From Streptomyces sp. yr375 (GTDB lineage Bacteria; Actinomycetota; Actinomycetes; Streptomycetales; Streptomycetaceae): DNA of 64,000 nt. The first letter of the stretch is position 1. Each line of letters begins with the position of its first letter. Below, piece after piece: positions 51,592-59,794 of this stretch. Made by a program: the position numbers and the translations under genes. The stretch spans positions 124,001 to 188,000 of the forward strand of contig NZ_FOFF01000009.1 of NCBI RefSeq assembly GCF_900110755.1, given 5' to 3'. The notes beneath the pieces are model-generated. The model did no database searches. It was not told the DNA's origin and worked only from the letters and a program-made list of their open reading frames with translations.

Positions 51592-51820
51592 AGGACCCCC
51601 TGTATGTGGTTCGACGCGAGTAGATCACTCGTCTCGGCCACTCTCGCCGTGAACCGTTCATGTCAGGGGAATGTGAAGACCAAGAAGAACCCAAGTAACC
51701 GCTGTCGGAGGCGTTTTGGGGTTTAGGTCCTTCCGGACGTGTGACGGCCGGGCGAAGATCTTCCCGTTACCGGGATCTTTCCGTCATAGGACCGTTGTGT
51801 CACCGGGATCGTCCGGTCGT

Positions 51821-51839
51821 CGGTGACGCCCCGTCACCG
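51821..51839 (-). terminator. Hairpin at the end of the DUF3105-DUF305 operon
   Basis: CGGTGACG (51821-51828) and CGTCACCG (51832-51839) are perfect 8-bp arms separated by CCC, overlapping the DUF305 stop codon. A three-base loop is tight, so it may instead be an operator-like palindrome. The 240-bp gap to the protease gene has further CACCGGGATC repeats and no ORF. Confidence 0.45.
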
Positions 51840-52463
51840 GGCCTTGGCACCGCGCTCCTTGAGCATGTCGGCCATGACCTCGAGCTCCGACTCCTGCGCG
51901 TCGACCATGCCCTGCGCGAGCCGCTTCTCGACGCCCACCGTGCACTTGGCGACACACCCCCGCGCCATGTGGATGCCGCCCTTGTGGTGTTCGGTCATGA
52001 GCTGGAGGAAGAACACCTCCGCCTGCCTGCCGTTGAGGGTGCCCAGCTTCTTCAACTCGCTGTTGGTGGCCATGCCCGGCATGAGCGCGCCGTCCGCGCC
52101 GTCGGCCATGTCGCCCATGCCCATCCAGGTCATGGGCGCGTCGGACGACACCTTCGGCAACCCCCAGAGATCGAGCCAACCCAGCAGCATGCCGCGCTGG
52201 TTGGCCTGCGTCTGCGCGATGTCGTAGGCGAGCCGCCGGACGTCCGCGTCGGCCGTCCGGTCCCGCACGATGTACGACATCTCGACGGCCTGCTGGTGAT
52301 GCACCGCCATGTCCCGCGCGAACCCGGCGTCCGCGGAGTCCACGGCGGGGACCACGCCGCTCGCGCCGCCGCCCGTCCCACCGTCCTCGGCGACCGAGAA
52401 GGTGACGGCCCCCGCGGCGACGAGCACCCCGGCCACGGCGACCGCCACACCCGCGTACCTCAC
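51834..52463 (-). CDS. DUF305-family secreted or membrane-anchored protein
   Basis: 209 aa. Its GTG overlaps the upstream stop as GTGA. One N-terminal hydrophobic helix (VRYAGVAVAVAGVLVAAGAVTF) exports it. The ferritin-like DUF305 core has ARDMAVHHQQAVEM near residue 55 and TEHHKGGIHMA near 160, the paired His-His motifs, plus many Met in MTWMGMGDMA. Members are found near copper and redox genes and are suspected metal binders. Coupled to DUF3105 and divergent from the NsrR-like regulator. Confidence 0.9.
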   Translation of the reverse strand: MRYAGVAVAVAGVLVAAGAVTFSVAEDGGTGGGASGVVPAVDSADAGFARDMAVHHQQAVEMSYIVRDRTADADVRRLAYDIAQTQANQRGMLLGWLDLWGLPKVSSDAPMTWMGMGDMADGADGALMPGMATNSELKKLGTLNGRQAEVFFLQLMTEHHKGGIHMARGCVAKCTVGVEKRLAQGMVDAQESELEVMADMLKERGAKAR

Positions 52464-53128
52464 TGCGGCAGACCGCCCGTGCAGGCCGCGCCCGGCTCGG
52501 GCGTCTGCGAGCCCTGCACGAACTTCGCGAAGAACTTGTCCACGTTCGCGTCGCTCGCACTCGTCACCGTGCGCTGGTGCCCCCACGCGGTCAGCATGAT
52601 CGGGTCGGCCTGCGCGTCGTCCGGGCTCATCAGGGTGTACGGCGTCTTCTTGACCTTGGCGGCGAGCGCGGCGATGTCCGCCTTGGCCGCCTTGCTGTTG
52701 TACGTCACCCAGACCGCGCCGTGCTCCAGCGAGTGGACGGCGTTCATGTTGTTGAGCGCCTTGGTGTAGACGTCGCCGTTGCAGTTCATCCAGACCTGGT
52801 TGTGGTCGCCGCCGACGGGGGGCTCGGTCGGGTACTTCACGGTCTTGGCGACGTGCGTACGGCCGAGGGTGCCCTTCCACGTCTTGACGCCGTCCGAACC
52901 GGTGACGAAGTGCCCCGAGGACTTGGAGTCGGAGGCGGCGGCGGAGGCGTCGTGGCCGGACTGCGACTTCACGACGAACACCCCGCCGGCGACGAGCGCG
53001 CCGACGGCCACGACACTGCCCCCGATCGCGAGAAACCGGTTGCGCCGCTCACGGGCCTGCTCGGCCCGCCGCATCTCCTCTATACGCGCCTTGCGCGTCG
53101 TGCTGCTGGTCTGGTCGGCGGAACCCAT
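52460..53128 (-). CDS. DUF3105-family membrane-anchored protein
   Basis: 222 aa, ATG after AGAAGGACAG. A basic cytoplasmic N-terminus (RIEEMRRAEQARERRNR) precedes one helix (about 34-55). The outer domain has YPTEPPVGGDHN and the family signature HSLEHGAVWVTY, with single Cys in MNCNGD and AACTGG. DUF3105 and DUF305 genes are often adjacent in actinobacteria; the function is unknown, but conserved His and Cys suggest metal or redox chemistry outside the membrane. First gene of the pair. Confidence 0.9.
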   Translation of the reverse strand: MGSADQTSSTTRKARIEEMRRAEQARERRNRFLAIGGSVVAVGALVAGGVFVVKSQSGHDASAAASDSKSSGHFVTGSDGVKTWKGTLGRTHVAKTVKYPTEPPVGGDHNQVWMNCNGDVYTKALNNMNAVHSLEHGAVWVTYNSKAAKADIAALAAKVKKTPYTLMSPDDAQADPIMLTAWGHQRTVTSASDANVDKFFAKFVQGSQTPEPGAACTGGLPQ

Positions 53129-53194
53129 GAGGCCTGTCCTTCTGGGGGAAAGGGGCGGGACGGGAGGGGCGCATCTGCCCACGGTCCGCCGATC

Positions 53195-53259
53195 GTAATG
53201 CGAAGGATGGGGGATCTTGTAGGGAGGGCACGATAATTTGAAGCCGAGATGCGCATTAC
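53195..53259. promoter_or_regulatory. Inverted repeats between DUF3105 and the NsrR-like gene
   Basis: GTAATGCG (53195-53202) and CGCATTAC (53252-53259) are exact complements 49 bp apart, each near one of the two divergent starts. The right arm includes the palindrome ATGCGCAT (53249-53256). They are candidate sites for the Rrf2-family regulator beside them. Confidence 0.5.
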
Positions 53260-53273
53260 CTACGCTCCCTCCC

Positions 53274-53723
53274 ATGCGGCTGCTGCGATCCACCGACCTG
53301 GCCCTGCGCGTCCTCATGCGGCTGGCGGCGACGGACGAAGCGCAGGAGACGACACGGGAGACGACGCGGGAGGTCGCGGCCGCGATGGAGGTCCCCTACA
53401 CGCACGCGGCCAAGGTCGTCGCCGAGCTCCAGCACCTGGGCCTGCTGGCGGCCCGCCGGGGGAGGGGCGGCGGGCTGGCCCTGACGGAGCGCGGCCGTAC
53501 GGCGTCGGTGGGCGCACTGGTGCGCGTCTTCGAGGGCGACGGCGACGTCGTCGACTGCGAGGGCGCCACTCCCTGCCCCCTGAACCCGGCCTGCCGCCTG
53601 CGCGGCGCTCTGCGGCGCGCGCAGGAGGCGTTCTTCACGTCCCTGGACCCGGTCACGGTCGCAGACCTCGTACGGCAACCGACGGGCCCGCTGCTGCTGG
53701 GCATCACGACCCGCCCGGTGTGA
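53274..53723 (+). CDS. nsrR: NsrR-like Rrf2-family Fe-S transcriptional regulator
   Basis: 149 aa. The start MRLLRSTDLALRVLMRLA has Asp8, the fourth cluster ligand in the S. coelicolor NsrR structure. The winged helix continues with VAAAMEVPYTHAAKVVAELQHLGLL. Three Cys at 95, 101 and 107 (DCEGATPCPLNPACRL) have the C-x5-C-x5-C spacing of that NsrR. It should hold a 4Fe-4S cluster that senses nitric oxide. Its usual hmpA targets are not adjacent; instead it faces the DUF3105-DUF305 pair. IscR or RsrR-type spacing does not fit. Confidence 0.88.
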   Translation: MRLLRSTDLALRVLMRLAATDEAQETTRETTREVAAAMEVPYTHAAKVVAELQHLGLLAARRGRGGGLALTERGRTASVGALVRVFEGDGDVVDCEGATPCPLNPACRLRGALRRAQEAFFTSLDPVTVADLVRQPTGPLLLGITTRPV

Positions 53724-53792
53724 CGCGCACCCCCGAGGGCCGGACGGCGGCCACCCTCGACTTCTACCGCTCGGACTTCTACCGCTCGCCGC

Positions 53793-53981
53793 TCACCGCT
53801 TCCGGGCCCGGTGGTGCCTGAGCAGCGCGGTGATCCGCTCCGGGTCCGCCTGGCCGTTGAGTTCGACGAGGAGACCGTCCGGGCACAGCTCGTACAGGTC
53901 GCCCCACCATCGGCGGCCCCGGTTGTCCCAGATCCGGTAGCCGCCCGGCACCCCCCGGGCGACGTAACGCCTCCTGCTCAC
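53793..53981 (-). CDS. Small conserved protein
   Basis: 62 aa from the GTG after GGTGGGGG; an in-frame GTG at 53993 would add four residues. SRRRYVARGVPGGYRIWDNRGRRWWGDLYELCPDGLLVELNG suggests a small beta-rich protein with many aromatic residues. It has high third-position GC. I know similar uncharacterised Streptomyces proteins but no function. It is convergent with nsrR. Confidence 0.65.
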   Translation of the reverse strand: MSRRRYVARGVPGGYRIWDNRGRRWWGDLYELCPDGLLVELNGQADPERITALLRHHRARKR

Positions 53982-54083
53982 TGCTGCCCCCACCTCGCAT
54001 CTGATCAGAGGACGGGCATACCAGCATGCCCGCCTACCGGCAGAAGGGGAAAGTTCCTGAGGCTTGGTCGGTCGTGGTCGGGG

Positions 54084-54263
54084 CTAGCCCGCCCTGCGCT
54101 GGGGGGCGTCCATGCCGGGGAGGGCGGACGCGTGCGCGTCGTCGAGCGAGTAGGTGTCGACCTCACCGAAGTCGGGGGCCTGGAAGGGGTTCGTCGTCGG
54201 AGGCGGCGATGCTGTCGCGGCACCGCGGGGCGCCCCCTCCGGAGCGGAGAACAGCGAGGTCAG
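54084..54263 (-). other. Possible short or degraded CDS without a normal start
   Basis: The frame from 54263 to the TAG at 54084 reads LTSLFSAPEG, a Pro/Thr stretch (ASPPPTTNPFQAPDFG), EVDTYSLDDAHASALPGMD and APQRRAG, with strong GC bias at third positions. It is open up to the stop of the gene at 54336, but no ATG, GTG or TTG is available; only CTG 54263, after GGGAGA at a distance. It may be a gene with a CTG start, a frameshifted gene, or a remnant. The rest of 53982-54335 shows nothing further. Confidence 0.35.
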
Positions 54264-54335
54264 TTCGATGAGAGGTCTCCCATTCGGTACGGGGTCATGA
54301 TGAGGCCCGGTCTGCCGTGACCGGGCGCAGCGGTC

Positions 54336-54563
54336 CTACAGCTTGCTCATCTTGGCGTAGGGACTCAAGATCCGCTCTTGAGCCGAGCCGAAATCCACAA
54401 GCACCGCGATCCCATCCTCGATGCCGACGACACGGCCGAGGCCGTACATGTCGTGTGTGACCTGGTCGCCCACGGCGAACTGCTTGGGGACCGGCGCCAC
54501 CGGGGCCTTGAAGGGGCTGGTAGGCAAATAACGCTTCTGGGCTGCTGGCTTCGTCATTGCCAC
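54336..54563 (-). CDS. Small CarD/Tudor-like domain protein
   Basis: 75 aa from GTG 54563 (ATG 54557 also possible). After a basic Pro-rich tail, FAVGDQVTHDMYGLGRVVGIEDGIAVLVDFGSAQERILSPYAKM has the GD-V-H-YG-GRV-I pattern of CarD/TRCF RNA-polymerase-interaction or Tudor-like barrels. It lacks the helical C-terminal domain of true CarD, so it is a single-barrel protein. Binding to RNA polymerase is possible but not shown. Confidence 0.75.
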   Translation of the reverse strand: MAMTKPAAQKRYLPTSPFKAPVAPVPKQFAVGDQVTHDMYGLGRVVGIEDGIAVLVDFGSAQERILSPYAKMSKL

Positions 54564-55049
54564 CAGTATGCGCCAGCGCGCGTCCGATCGCTGCGGCCGT
54601 CCGCGTCACATCCACGCATCGACACCCGTCCCGGACGGCGAAAACGGCGGGGACCTGCGCCTGACCGTCCGCCCGGCGGCAAGTGGATCTTCGAAACCGT
54701 GCTTGTTTCGAAACCGCGCCCGCATCGGGCGGCACCGGCCAGGCAGCGGGACGGCACCGGCCCGGCACCGGCCCCGCATCGGCCCGGCCAAAGTTGCATC
54801 CGGGGTGCAAATTAGACGGCGGGGTGAGACGGAAGGGGTCGGGCATTACGGAAGACGGGGCGAGCAGGCAAGATGGGGCGGGAGAGCAGTACATCTGCCC
54901 GACGTGAGGCGTTCAGGCCCGGGTCGCCGAGGCGATCATGGTCGGCAACGCGCATGAAATGGTGTTGTGGTGTGATGCTCGGGTGCCCGACCGCCTCTCC
55001 GTGGGACGGGAGACAGGCGGCCTGACCAGCAAGGATGGGGAAGCGGAAG
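54564..55049. promoter_or_regulatory. 486-bp intergenic region upstream of glnA2
   Basis: No convincing gene is seen. Direct repeat TTCGAAACCG lies at 54690-54699 and 54707-54716, the second inside the palindrome GTTTCGAAAC (54705-54714). CGGCACCGGCC-type repeats cover about 54730-54785. TTGCA-n7-TGCAA lies at about 54794-54810. The glnA2 promoter should be in the right half; a GlnR-like half match near 54945-54960 is too weak to call. Confidence 0.4.
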
Positions 55050-56411
55050 ATGGACAAGCAGCAGGAGTTCGTGCTCCGGACGTTGGAGGAGCGCGACATC
55101 CGGTTCGTACGGCTGTGGTTCACGGACGTGCTGGGCTTCCTCAAGTCCGTCGCCGTGGCCCCCGCCGAGCTCGAGCAGGCCTTCGACGAGGGCATCGGCT
55201 TCGACGGCTCCGCGATCGAGGGCTTCGCCCGGGTCTACGAGTCCGACATGATCGCCAAGCCGGATCCGTCCACCTTCCAGGTCCTGCCCTGGCGCGCGGA
55301 GGCCCCCGGCACCGCCCGGATGTTCTGCGACATCCTCATGCCGGACGGCTCGCCGTCCTTCGCGGACCCGCGGTACGTGCTCAAGCGCGCCCTCGCCCGC
55401 GCCTCCGACCTGGGCTTCACCTTCTACACCCACCCGGAGATCGAGTTCTTCCTGCTGAAGGACAAGCCGACCGACGGCTCCCGCCCGACCCCGGCCGACA
55501 ACTCCGGCTACTTCGACCACACCCCGCACAACGTCGGCATGGACTTCCGCCGCCAGGCGATCACCATGCTGGAGTCGATGGGCATCTCGGTCGAGTTCTC
55601 CCACCACGAGGGCGCGCCCGGCCAGCAGGAGATCGACCTGCGCTACGCCGACGCGCTCTCTACCGCCGACAACATCATGACGTTCCGCCTGGTCATGAAG
55701 CAGGTCGCGCTGGAGCAGGGGGTCCAGGCGACCTTCATGCCGAAGCCGTTCAGCGAGCACCCCGGCAGTGGCATGCACACGCACCTCTCCCTCTTCGAGG
55801 GCGACCGCAACGCGTTCTACGAGTCCGGCGCCGAGTACCAGCTCTCCAAGGTCGGCCGGTCCTTCATCGCGGGCCTGCTGAAGCACGCCGCCGAGATCGC
55901 CGCCGTCACCAACCAGTGGGTCAACTCCTACAAGCGCATCTGGGGCGGCTCCGAGCGCACGGCCGGTGCGGGCGGCGAGGCCCCGTCGTACATCTGCTGG
56001 GGCCACAACAACCGCTCCGCGCTGGTCCGCGTCCCGATGTACAAGCCCGGCAAGACCGGCTCCGCGCGCATCGAGGTCCGCTCCCTCGACACCGGCGCCA
56101 ACCCGTACCTGGCGTACGCCATGCTGCTCGCCGCCGGCCTCAAGGGCGTCGAGGAGGGCTACGAGCTTCCGCCGGGCGCGGAGGACGACGTCTGGGCGCT
56201 GTCGGACGCCGAACGCCGGGCCATGGGCATCGAGCCGCTCCCGCAGAACCTCGGCGAGGCGCTGGGCCTGATGGAGCGCAGCGACCTCGTCGCCGAGACG
56301 CTCGGCGAGCACGTCTTCGACTTCTTCCTCCGCAACAAGCGCGCCGAATGGCACGAGTACCGCTCCGAGGTCACGGCCTTCGAGCTGCGGAAGAACCTGC
56401 CGGTTCTGTAG
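55050..56411 (+). CDS. glnA2: GlnA2: glutamine synthetase-like gamma-glutamylpolyamine synthetase
   Basis: 453 aa, ATG after GGGGAAGCGGAAG; a reading from 55035 lacks a site. The type I GS fold is complete: FDGSAIEGF, HPEIEFF (metal Glu), the ATP-site stretch KPFSEHPGSGMHTHLSLF and RIEVRSLDTGANPYLA. Length and N-terminus (MDKQQEFVLRTLEERDI) match GlnA2 of S. coelicolor, which has been reported to glutamylate polyamines rather than ammonia, as I recall. A Tyr in GYELPP corresponds to the site adenylylated in GlnA. glnE lies 4 kb downstream on the same strand. Confidence 0.93.
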   Translation: MDKQQEFVLRTLEERDIRFVRLWFTDVLGFLKSVAVAPAELEQAFDEGIGFDGSAIEGFARVYESDMIAKPDPSTFQVLPWRAEAPGTARMFCDILMPDGSPSFADPRYVLKRALARASDLGFTFYTHPEIEFFLLKDKPTDGSRPTPADNSGYFDHTPHNVGMDFRRQAITMLESMGISVEFSHHEGAPGQQEIDLRYADALSTADNIMTFRLVMKQVALEQGVQATFMPKPFSEHPGSGMHTHLSLFEGDRNAFYESGAEYQLSKVGRSFIAGLLKHAAEIAAVTNQWVNSYKRIWGGSERTAGAGGEAPSYICWGHNNRSALVRVPMYKPGKTGSARIEVRSLDTGANPYLAYAMLLAAGLKGVEEGYELPPGAEDDVWALSDAERRAMGIEPLPQNLGEALGLMERSDLVAETLGEHVFDFFLRNKRAEWHEYRSEVTAFELRKNLPVL

Positions 56412-57462
56412 GGGACGTAGCGAACGCAGGGAACGCAGGGGACACGGCCGCGGTGCTGATGCGCCGCGGCTTTCCCGTGCCGTCCGCCGGGACGGTGTAG
56501 AGGTCCGCTCCGTAGTCGCCGGGGAGGGCGTAGACGATCGTGTGGGCATCGCGCCAGACCGCCTGGTCGTCGACGCTGCGGGGTTCGGCGAGCGGGGTTT
56601 CGCGGAGGGTGCGGAGGTCCAGGACGTAGAGGTGCCAGGGGGCGTCCTTCGGGAGGCCCGGCACCCGTTTCTTGTAGGCGATGCGGGTGCCGTCGGGGGA
56701 GAGGGACGGGCACTCCACGTTCGGGTGCACGATGGTCGCCGTGCGGGTGCTCAGGTCGCCCTTGATCAGGTACGTGCCGCCCTTGGTGGCCAGCGTCGCG
56801 TAGAAGGTGCGGTCGTCCGAGGCGAAGGTCACGCCCCAGAAGTTGACGTCCGCCGCGTGGTAGACGTGGCCGTCCTTCAGGATGCGGAACTCCTCCAGGG
56901 ACGGGGTCAGCTTCCCCGTGCGCGTGTCCACGATCGCCGTACGGGTCGAGAAGTTCGTGCCCGCGTACGAGTCGCCGCCGACGAACGCCGTCCAGGCGGC
57001 GAAGCGGCCGCTGGGCGAGACGCGGGCGCGGGAGGGGATGCCGGGGACGTCGTAGCGGGCCGTCTCCTTCAGCGTCGCGTCGAGGATGAGGGCGCGGTAG
57101 GTGTCCGTCACCGCGCCGTGCACCGCCTGGAGGCAGACTCCGGTGCCCGAAGCGGCGTAGAAGCGGAGGCACTTGACGCCGGCGGCGGTGCGCGGGCCGG
57201 CGGGGTCCGAGGCCGGGACCGTCGTCAGTTCGTCGCGGTGTGGGCCCCAGGCCATGTTGCGGAACACCATGCGGCCGGTGTCCGTCAGGGTGATCCGCCC
57301 GGCGGTGACCTGCGGGCCGCCCGCCTGGGCCTGGTCGCGCCGCTCCGCCCGCGCCGACGCGTGCAGCACCGCGGCCGTCGCCACCCCGGCGAGGACGGCG
57401 ACGGCCGCGAGGAGCACCAGGACCCGGTGGCGCAGGGTCAAGGAAATGCTGGTCAGGGGCAT
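56371..57462 (-). CDS. Membrane-anchored TolB-like beta-propeller protein
   Basis: 363 aa, ATG after CAGGAG at 8 nt. One N-terminal transmembrane helix (about 12-33) anchors a repeat domain with propeller-type turns such as SPSGRFAAW, SDDRTFYATL and SPDGTRIAYKK (WD40-like/TolB blades). No catalytic residues are recognised. The start overlaps the MFS stop by 10 bp, so it is coupled to that gene. The 3' end overlaps glnA2 tail to tail by 41 bp. Confidence 0.8.
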   Translation of the reverse strand: MPLTSISLTLRHRVLVLLAAVAVLAGVATAAVLHASARAERRDQAQAGGPQVTAGRITLTDTGRMVFRNMAWGPHRDELTTVPASDPAGPRTAAGVKCLRFYAASGTGVCLQAVHGAVTDTYRALILDATLKETARYDVPGIPSRARVSPSGRFAAWTAFVGGDSYAGTNFSTRTAIVDTRTGKLTPSLEEFRILKDGHVYHAADVNFWGVTFASDDRTFYATLATKGGTYLIKGDLSTRTATIVHPNVECPSLSPDGTRIAYKKRVPGLPKDAPWHLYVLDLRTLRETPLAEPRSVDDQAVWRDAHTIVYALPGDYGADLYTVPADGTGKPRRISTAAVSPAFPAFATSPTEPAGSSAARRP

Positions 57463-58742
57463 GAGGTGGGCTCCTGGGCCGGGCGCAGGGTCAGGGCGAA
57501 GGCCGCGCACACCGCCAGCGCCGCCGTCGACGCCAGGAGCGCCGTACGGTCGCCCCACAGCGTCCAGGCCGCCCCGAAGGCGAGCGAGCAGACGAAACGG
57601 GCCAGCGCCTGGCCGGTCTGGACGAGGGCCAGTCCCGACGAGCGCAGCTCCTCCGGTACGCAGTCCGAGGCCGCCGCCATCAGTACGCCGTCGGTCGCCG
57701 CGTAGAAGCCGCCGTGCAGGAGCAGCACGGCGTAGGGCAGCGCGGGGCCGTGCCAGGACGTGAGCAGGAGCCCGTAGGCGAGGAGCAGCGCGCCGTGGCC
57801 GGCGAGGAAGACCCGGCGGCGGCCGATCCGGTCCGCCAGCCTGCCCAGCGGCACGGCGAGGAGCAGGAACGCCGCCGCCGTGCCGAGCGGCAGCAGGGCG
57901 AAACAGCGGTCGGGGACGCCCAGGCGGCGTTGCAGCAGCAGGTAGACGAAGGAGTCGCTGACCGTGGCGAGGCCCAGCAGCAGGGCGCAGAGCGTGATGC
58001 GGCGCAGGTCGCGGTGGCGCAGGAGGGCGAGGGCGGCGCGGAGGGTGGGGCGGGGGGCCGGGGGCGTGGTCTGTTCTTTGGGTTGTGCCGTGGGTGTGTT
58101 CGGCACGAACAGGAGCAGTACGAGTACGCCGACGACCGCCACGCAGAAGCTGACCGTGAAGACGGCGTCGTAGCCGTCCACCGTCGCGCGCAGGATCAGG
58201 AACGCCGCCAGCGGGCCGAGCAGGGCGCCCGCCGTGTCCATCGCCCGGTGCACCCCGAAGGCGCGGCCACGGGTCTCGGGCGTGGACGAGAGGGAGATCA
58301 GCGCGTCGCGCGGGGCCGTGCGCAGGCCCTTGCCGGTGCGGTCGGCGGCCAGGATCAGGCCGATCGGGGTCAGTGTGTGCGCCAGGAGCAGCAGGGGCTT
58401 GCACAGCGCCGAGAGGGCGTAGCCCGCCCCCGCCACCCACTTGTGACGACCGCCGCCCCGGTCGGCGAGGTGGCCGCCGGCCAGCCGTACGACCGCGGAG
58501 AAGCCGTTGTAGACGCCGTCCAGGAGCCCGAAGCCCAGCGGGGACAGGCCGAGGCCCGCCACCAGGTACAGCGGGAGCACGGCCGTCACCATCTCCGACG
58601 ACACGTCGGTGATCAGGCTGACCGCGCCGAGCGCGAGGACGGTCGGCGCGACACCGGCTGTGGCGGCTGTGGCGGCTGTGGCGGCTGTGGTGGTTGCGGC
58701 GGGGGCAGCGGGTGCGCCGGCGCGGCTGTCCGCTACGTACAT
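57453..58742 (-). CDS. MFS transporter
   Basis: 429 aa with 12 hydrophobic segments. VSLITDVSSEMVTAVLPLYL in helix 1 and DRTGKGLRTAPRDALIS are characteristic of a group of uncharacterised MFS proteins (MFS_1, 'DVSSEM' type). The N-terminus has an Ala/Thr run encoded by 9-bp GGCTGTGGC-type repeats near 58660-58700. It is coupled with the downstream beta-propeller gene. Substrate unknown. It starts 1 bp before the phosphoesterase stop. Confidence 0.85.
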   Translation of the reverse strand: MYVADSRAGAPAAPAATTTAATAATAATAGVAPTVLALGAVSLITDVSSEMVTAVLPLYLVAGLGLSPLGFGLLDGVYNGFSAVVRLAGGHLADRGGGRHKWVAGAGYALSALCKPLLLLAHTLTPIGLILAADRTGKGLRTAPRDALISLSSTPETRGRAFGVHRAMDTAGALLGPLAAFLILRATVDGYDAVFTVSFCVAVVGVLVLLLFVPNTPTAQPKEQTTPPAPRPTLRAALALLRHRDLRRITLCALLLGLATVSDSFVYLLLQRRLGVPDRCFALLPLGTAAAFLLLAVPLGRLADRIGRRRVFLAGHGALLLAYGLLLTSWHGPALPYAVLLLHGGFYAATDGVLMAAASDCVPEELRSSGLALVQTGQALARFVCSLAFGAAWTLWGDRTALLASTAALAVCAAFALTLRPAQEPTSCP

Positions 58743-58743
58743 C

Positions 58744-59637
58744 TCAGGAGGCCCAGATCCCCGTGATGTCCGTCGCTGCGTCCGCGTTGCCCGCGTGGGT
58801 CGTCAGGCCCTGGCTGTCCTCGAGGGTGCGCAGCAGGTCGTAGTGGTTGTACGTCGTCGACGAGGTCGAACCCGGCGTCACCGGCTGGCCGTAGAGGACG
58901 GTCGGGATGCGGTTGCCGGCGAGGCGGTTGTCCTCGTCGAAAGTGACGACGAGGAGGCTGTTGTGGGTCTTGGCCCAGGTGGCGTACGCGCCGAGGTTGT
59001 TCTTGAGCCAGGTGTCGCCGGTCGCCACCGAGCAGTCGTGCATGTCGTTGCACAGGTTGGGGACGACGAAGGACACCTGCGGGAGCGTCGTGTAGTCGGT
59101 CGGGAACTGCGCGAACGTCTTCGCCGTCGACGTCGGGATGTTGCTGAAGCCGAACCACGGGTTGTGCTTGCGGGCGTAGGTGCCGCTGCTGCACGTCGTC
59201 GAGCCCTGGCTGGGCAGCGTCTCGTTGTAGCTCGCCCAGGTGCGGCCGGCCGCGATCAGCTCGGAGGCGAGGTTCGGGGCCGAGGAGAAGCCGGGCGTGT
59301 AGCAACTGTCGTCCGTGATGCCCTGGGTGGAGCCGGAGAACAGGGCGAAGTAGTTGGGCTGGCTCGGGTGGGTCTCGGCGTAGGACTGGGAGAGGTTGGC
59401 CCCGCCGGTCCTGAGCGAGTTGAGGTACGGCGCGCCGGACGCGCCGATCACCTGGCTGTAGGCGTGGTTCTCGAAGACCACGACGACGACGTGGTCCGGG
59501 GTCGGCACGCCGGCCGCGGCCCGCGCGGGCGACGAGGAGCCGCCGAGCCCGGACCACAGGCCGACGGCTGCCGCCGTGAAGGCGAGCGCGGACGCCACGA
59601 CGGCGCGGCTGCGGCGGTATCTGGAGCTGCCGGACAC
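58744..59637 (-). CDS. Secreted phosphoesterase (phospholipase C/acid phosphatase superfamily)
   Basis: 297 aa from GTG 59637 after GGAGG at 5 nt. An Arg-rich N-terminus and hydrophobic core give a signal peptide cleaved near ARA-AAG. The catalytic start HVVVVVFENHAYSQVIG has the conserved Glu-Asn metal site, followed by THPSQPNYFALFSGS (nucleophile Ser/Thr region), VPNLCNDMHDC and VVTFDEDN. This is the AcpA/phosphoesterase group that cleaves phosphate monoesters or phospholipids. A PHO-box-like site upstream supports a phosphate-scavenging role. The MFS gene follows after 1 bp. Confidence 0.9.
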   Translation of the reverse strand: MSGSSRYRRSRAVVASALAFTAAAVGLWSGLGGSSSPARAAAGVPTPDHVVVVVFENHAYSQVIGASGAPYLNSLRTGGANLSQSYAETHPSQPNYFALFSGSTQGITDDSCYTPGFSSAPNLASELIAAGRTWASYNETLPSQGSTTCSSGTYARKHNPWFGFSNIPTSTAKTFAQFPTDYTTLPQVSFVVPNLCNDMHDCSVATGDTWLKNNLGAYATWAKTHNSLLVVTFDEDNRLAGNRIPTVLYGQPVTPGSTSSTTYNHYDLLRTLEDSQGLTTHAGNADAATDITGIWAS

Positions 59638-59747
59638 ATCTACCTCCGGTGGGGGGAAGGGCGGGGGCGGTAACCGTGGTGTGGTGCTGCGCTGTGCAGA
59701 TAGAGCATGCACACGCCAAGATGCCCGTGCCCCACGTCGTTCAACCT

Positions 59748-59769
59748 GAAGGATGAAGACCTGGTGAAC
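59748..59769 (-). promoter_or_regulatory. Candidate PHO box upstream of the phosphoesterase
   Basis: On the minus strand two adjacent 11-bp units, GTTCACCAGGT and CTTCATCCTTC, match the PhoP direct-repeat unit GTTCACCCGGC at 9 and 7 of 11 positions. The site lies 111 bp before the phosphoesterase start and 26 bp from the stop of the VOC gene. Confidence 0.6.
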
Positions 59770-59794
59770 TGACGCCTCTTTCCCGGTGGGCCCG

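Noticed and set aside
49519..51726. 735-codon plus-strand frame antisense to the S53 protease
   Set aside because: It is repetitive in Arg, Val and Gly and has no domain, while the opposite strand encodes a complete protease.
54945..54960. GlnR box upstream of glnA2
   Set aside because: GCAAC-n6-GAAAT deviates at key positions in both halves, and such weak matches are expected by chance.
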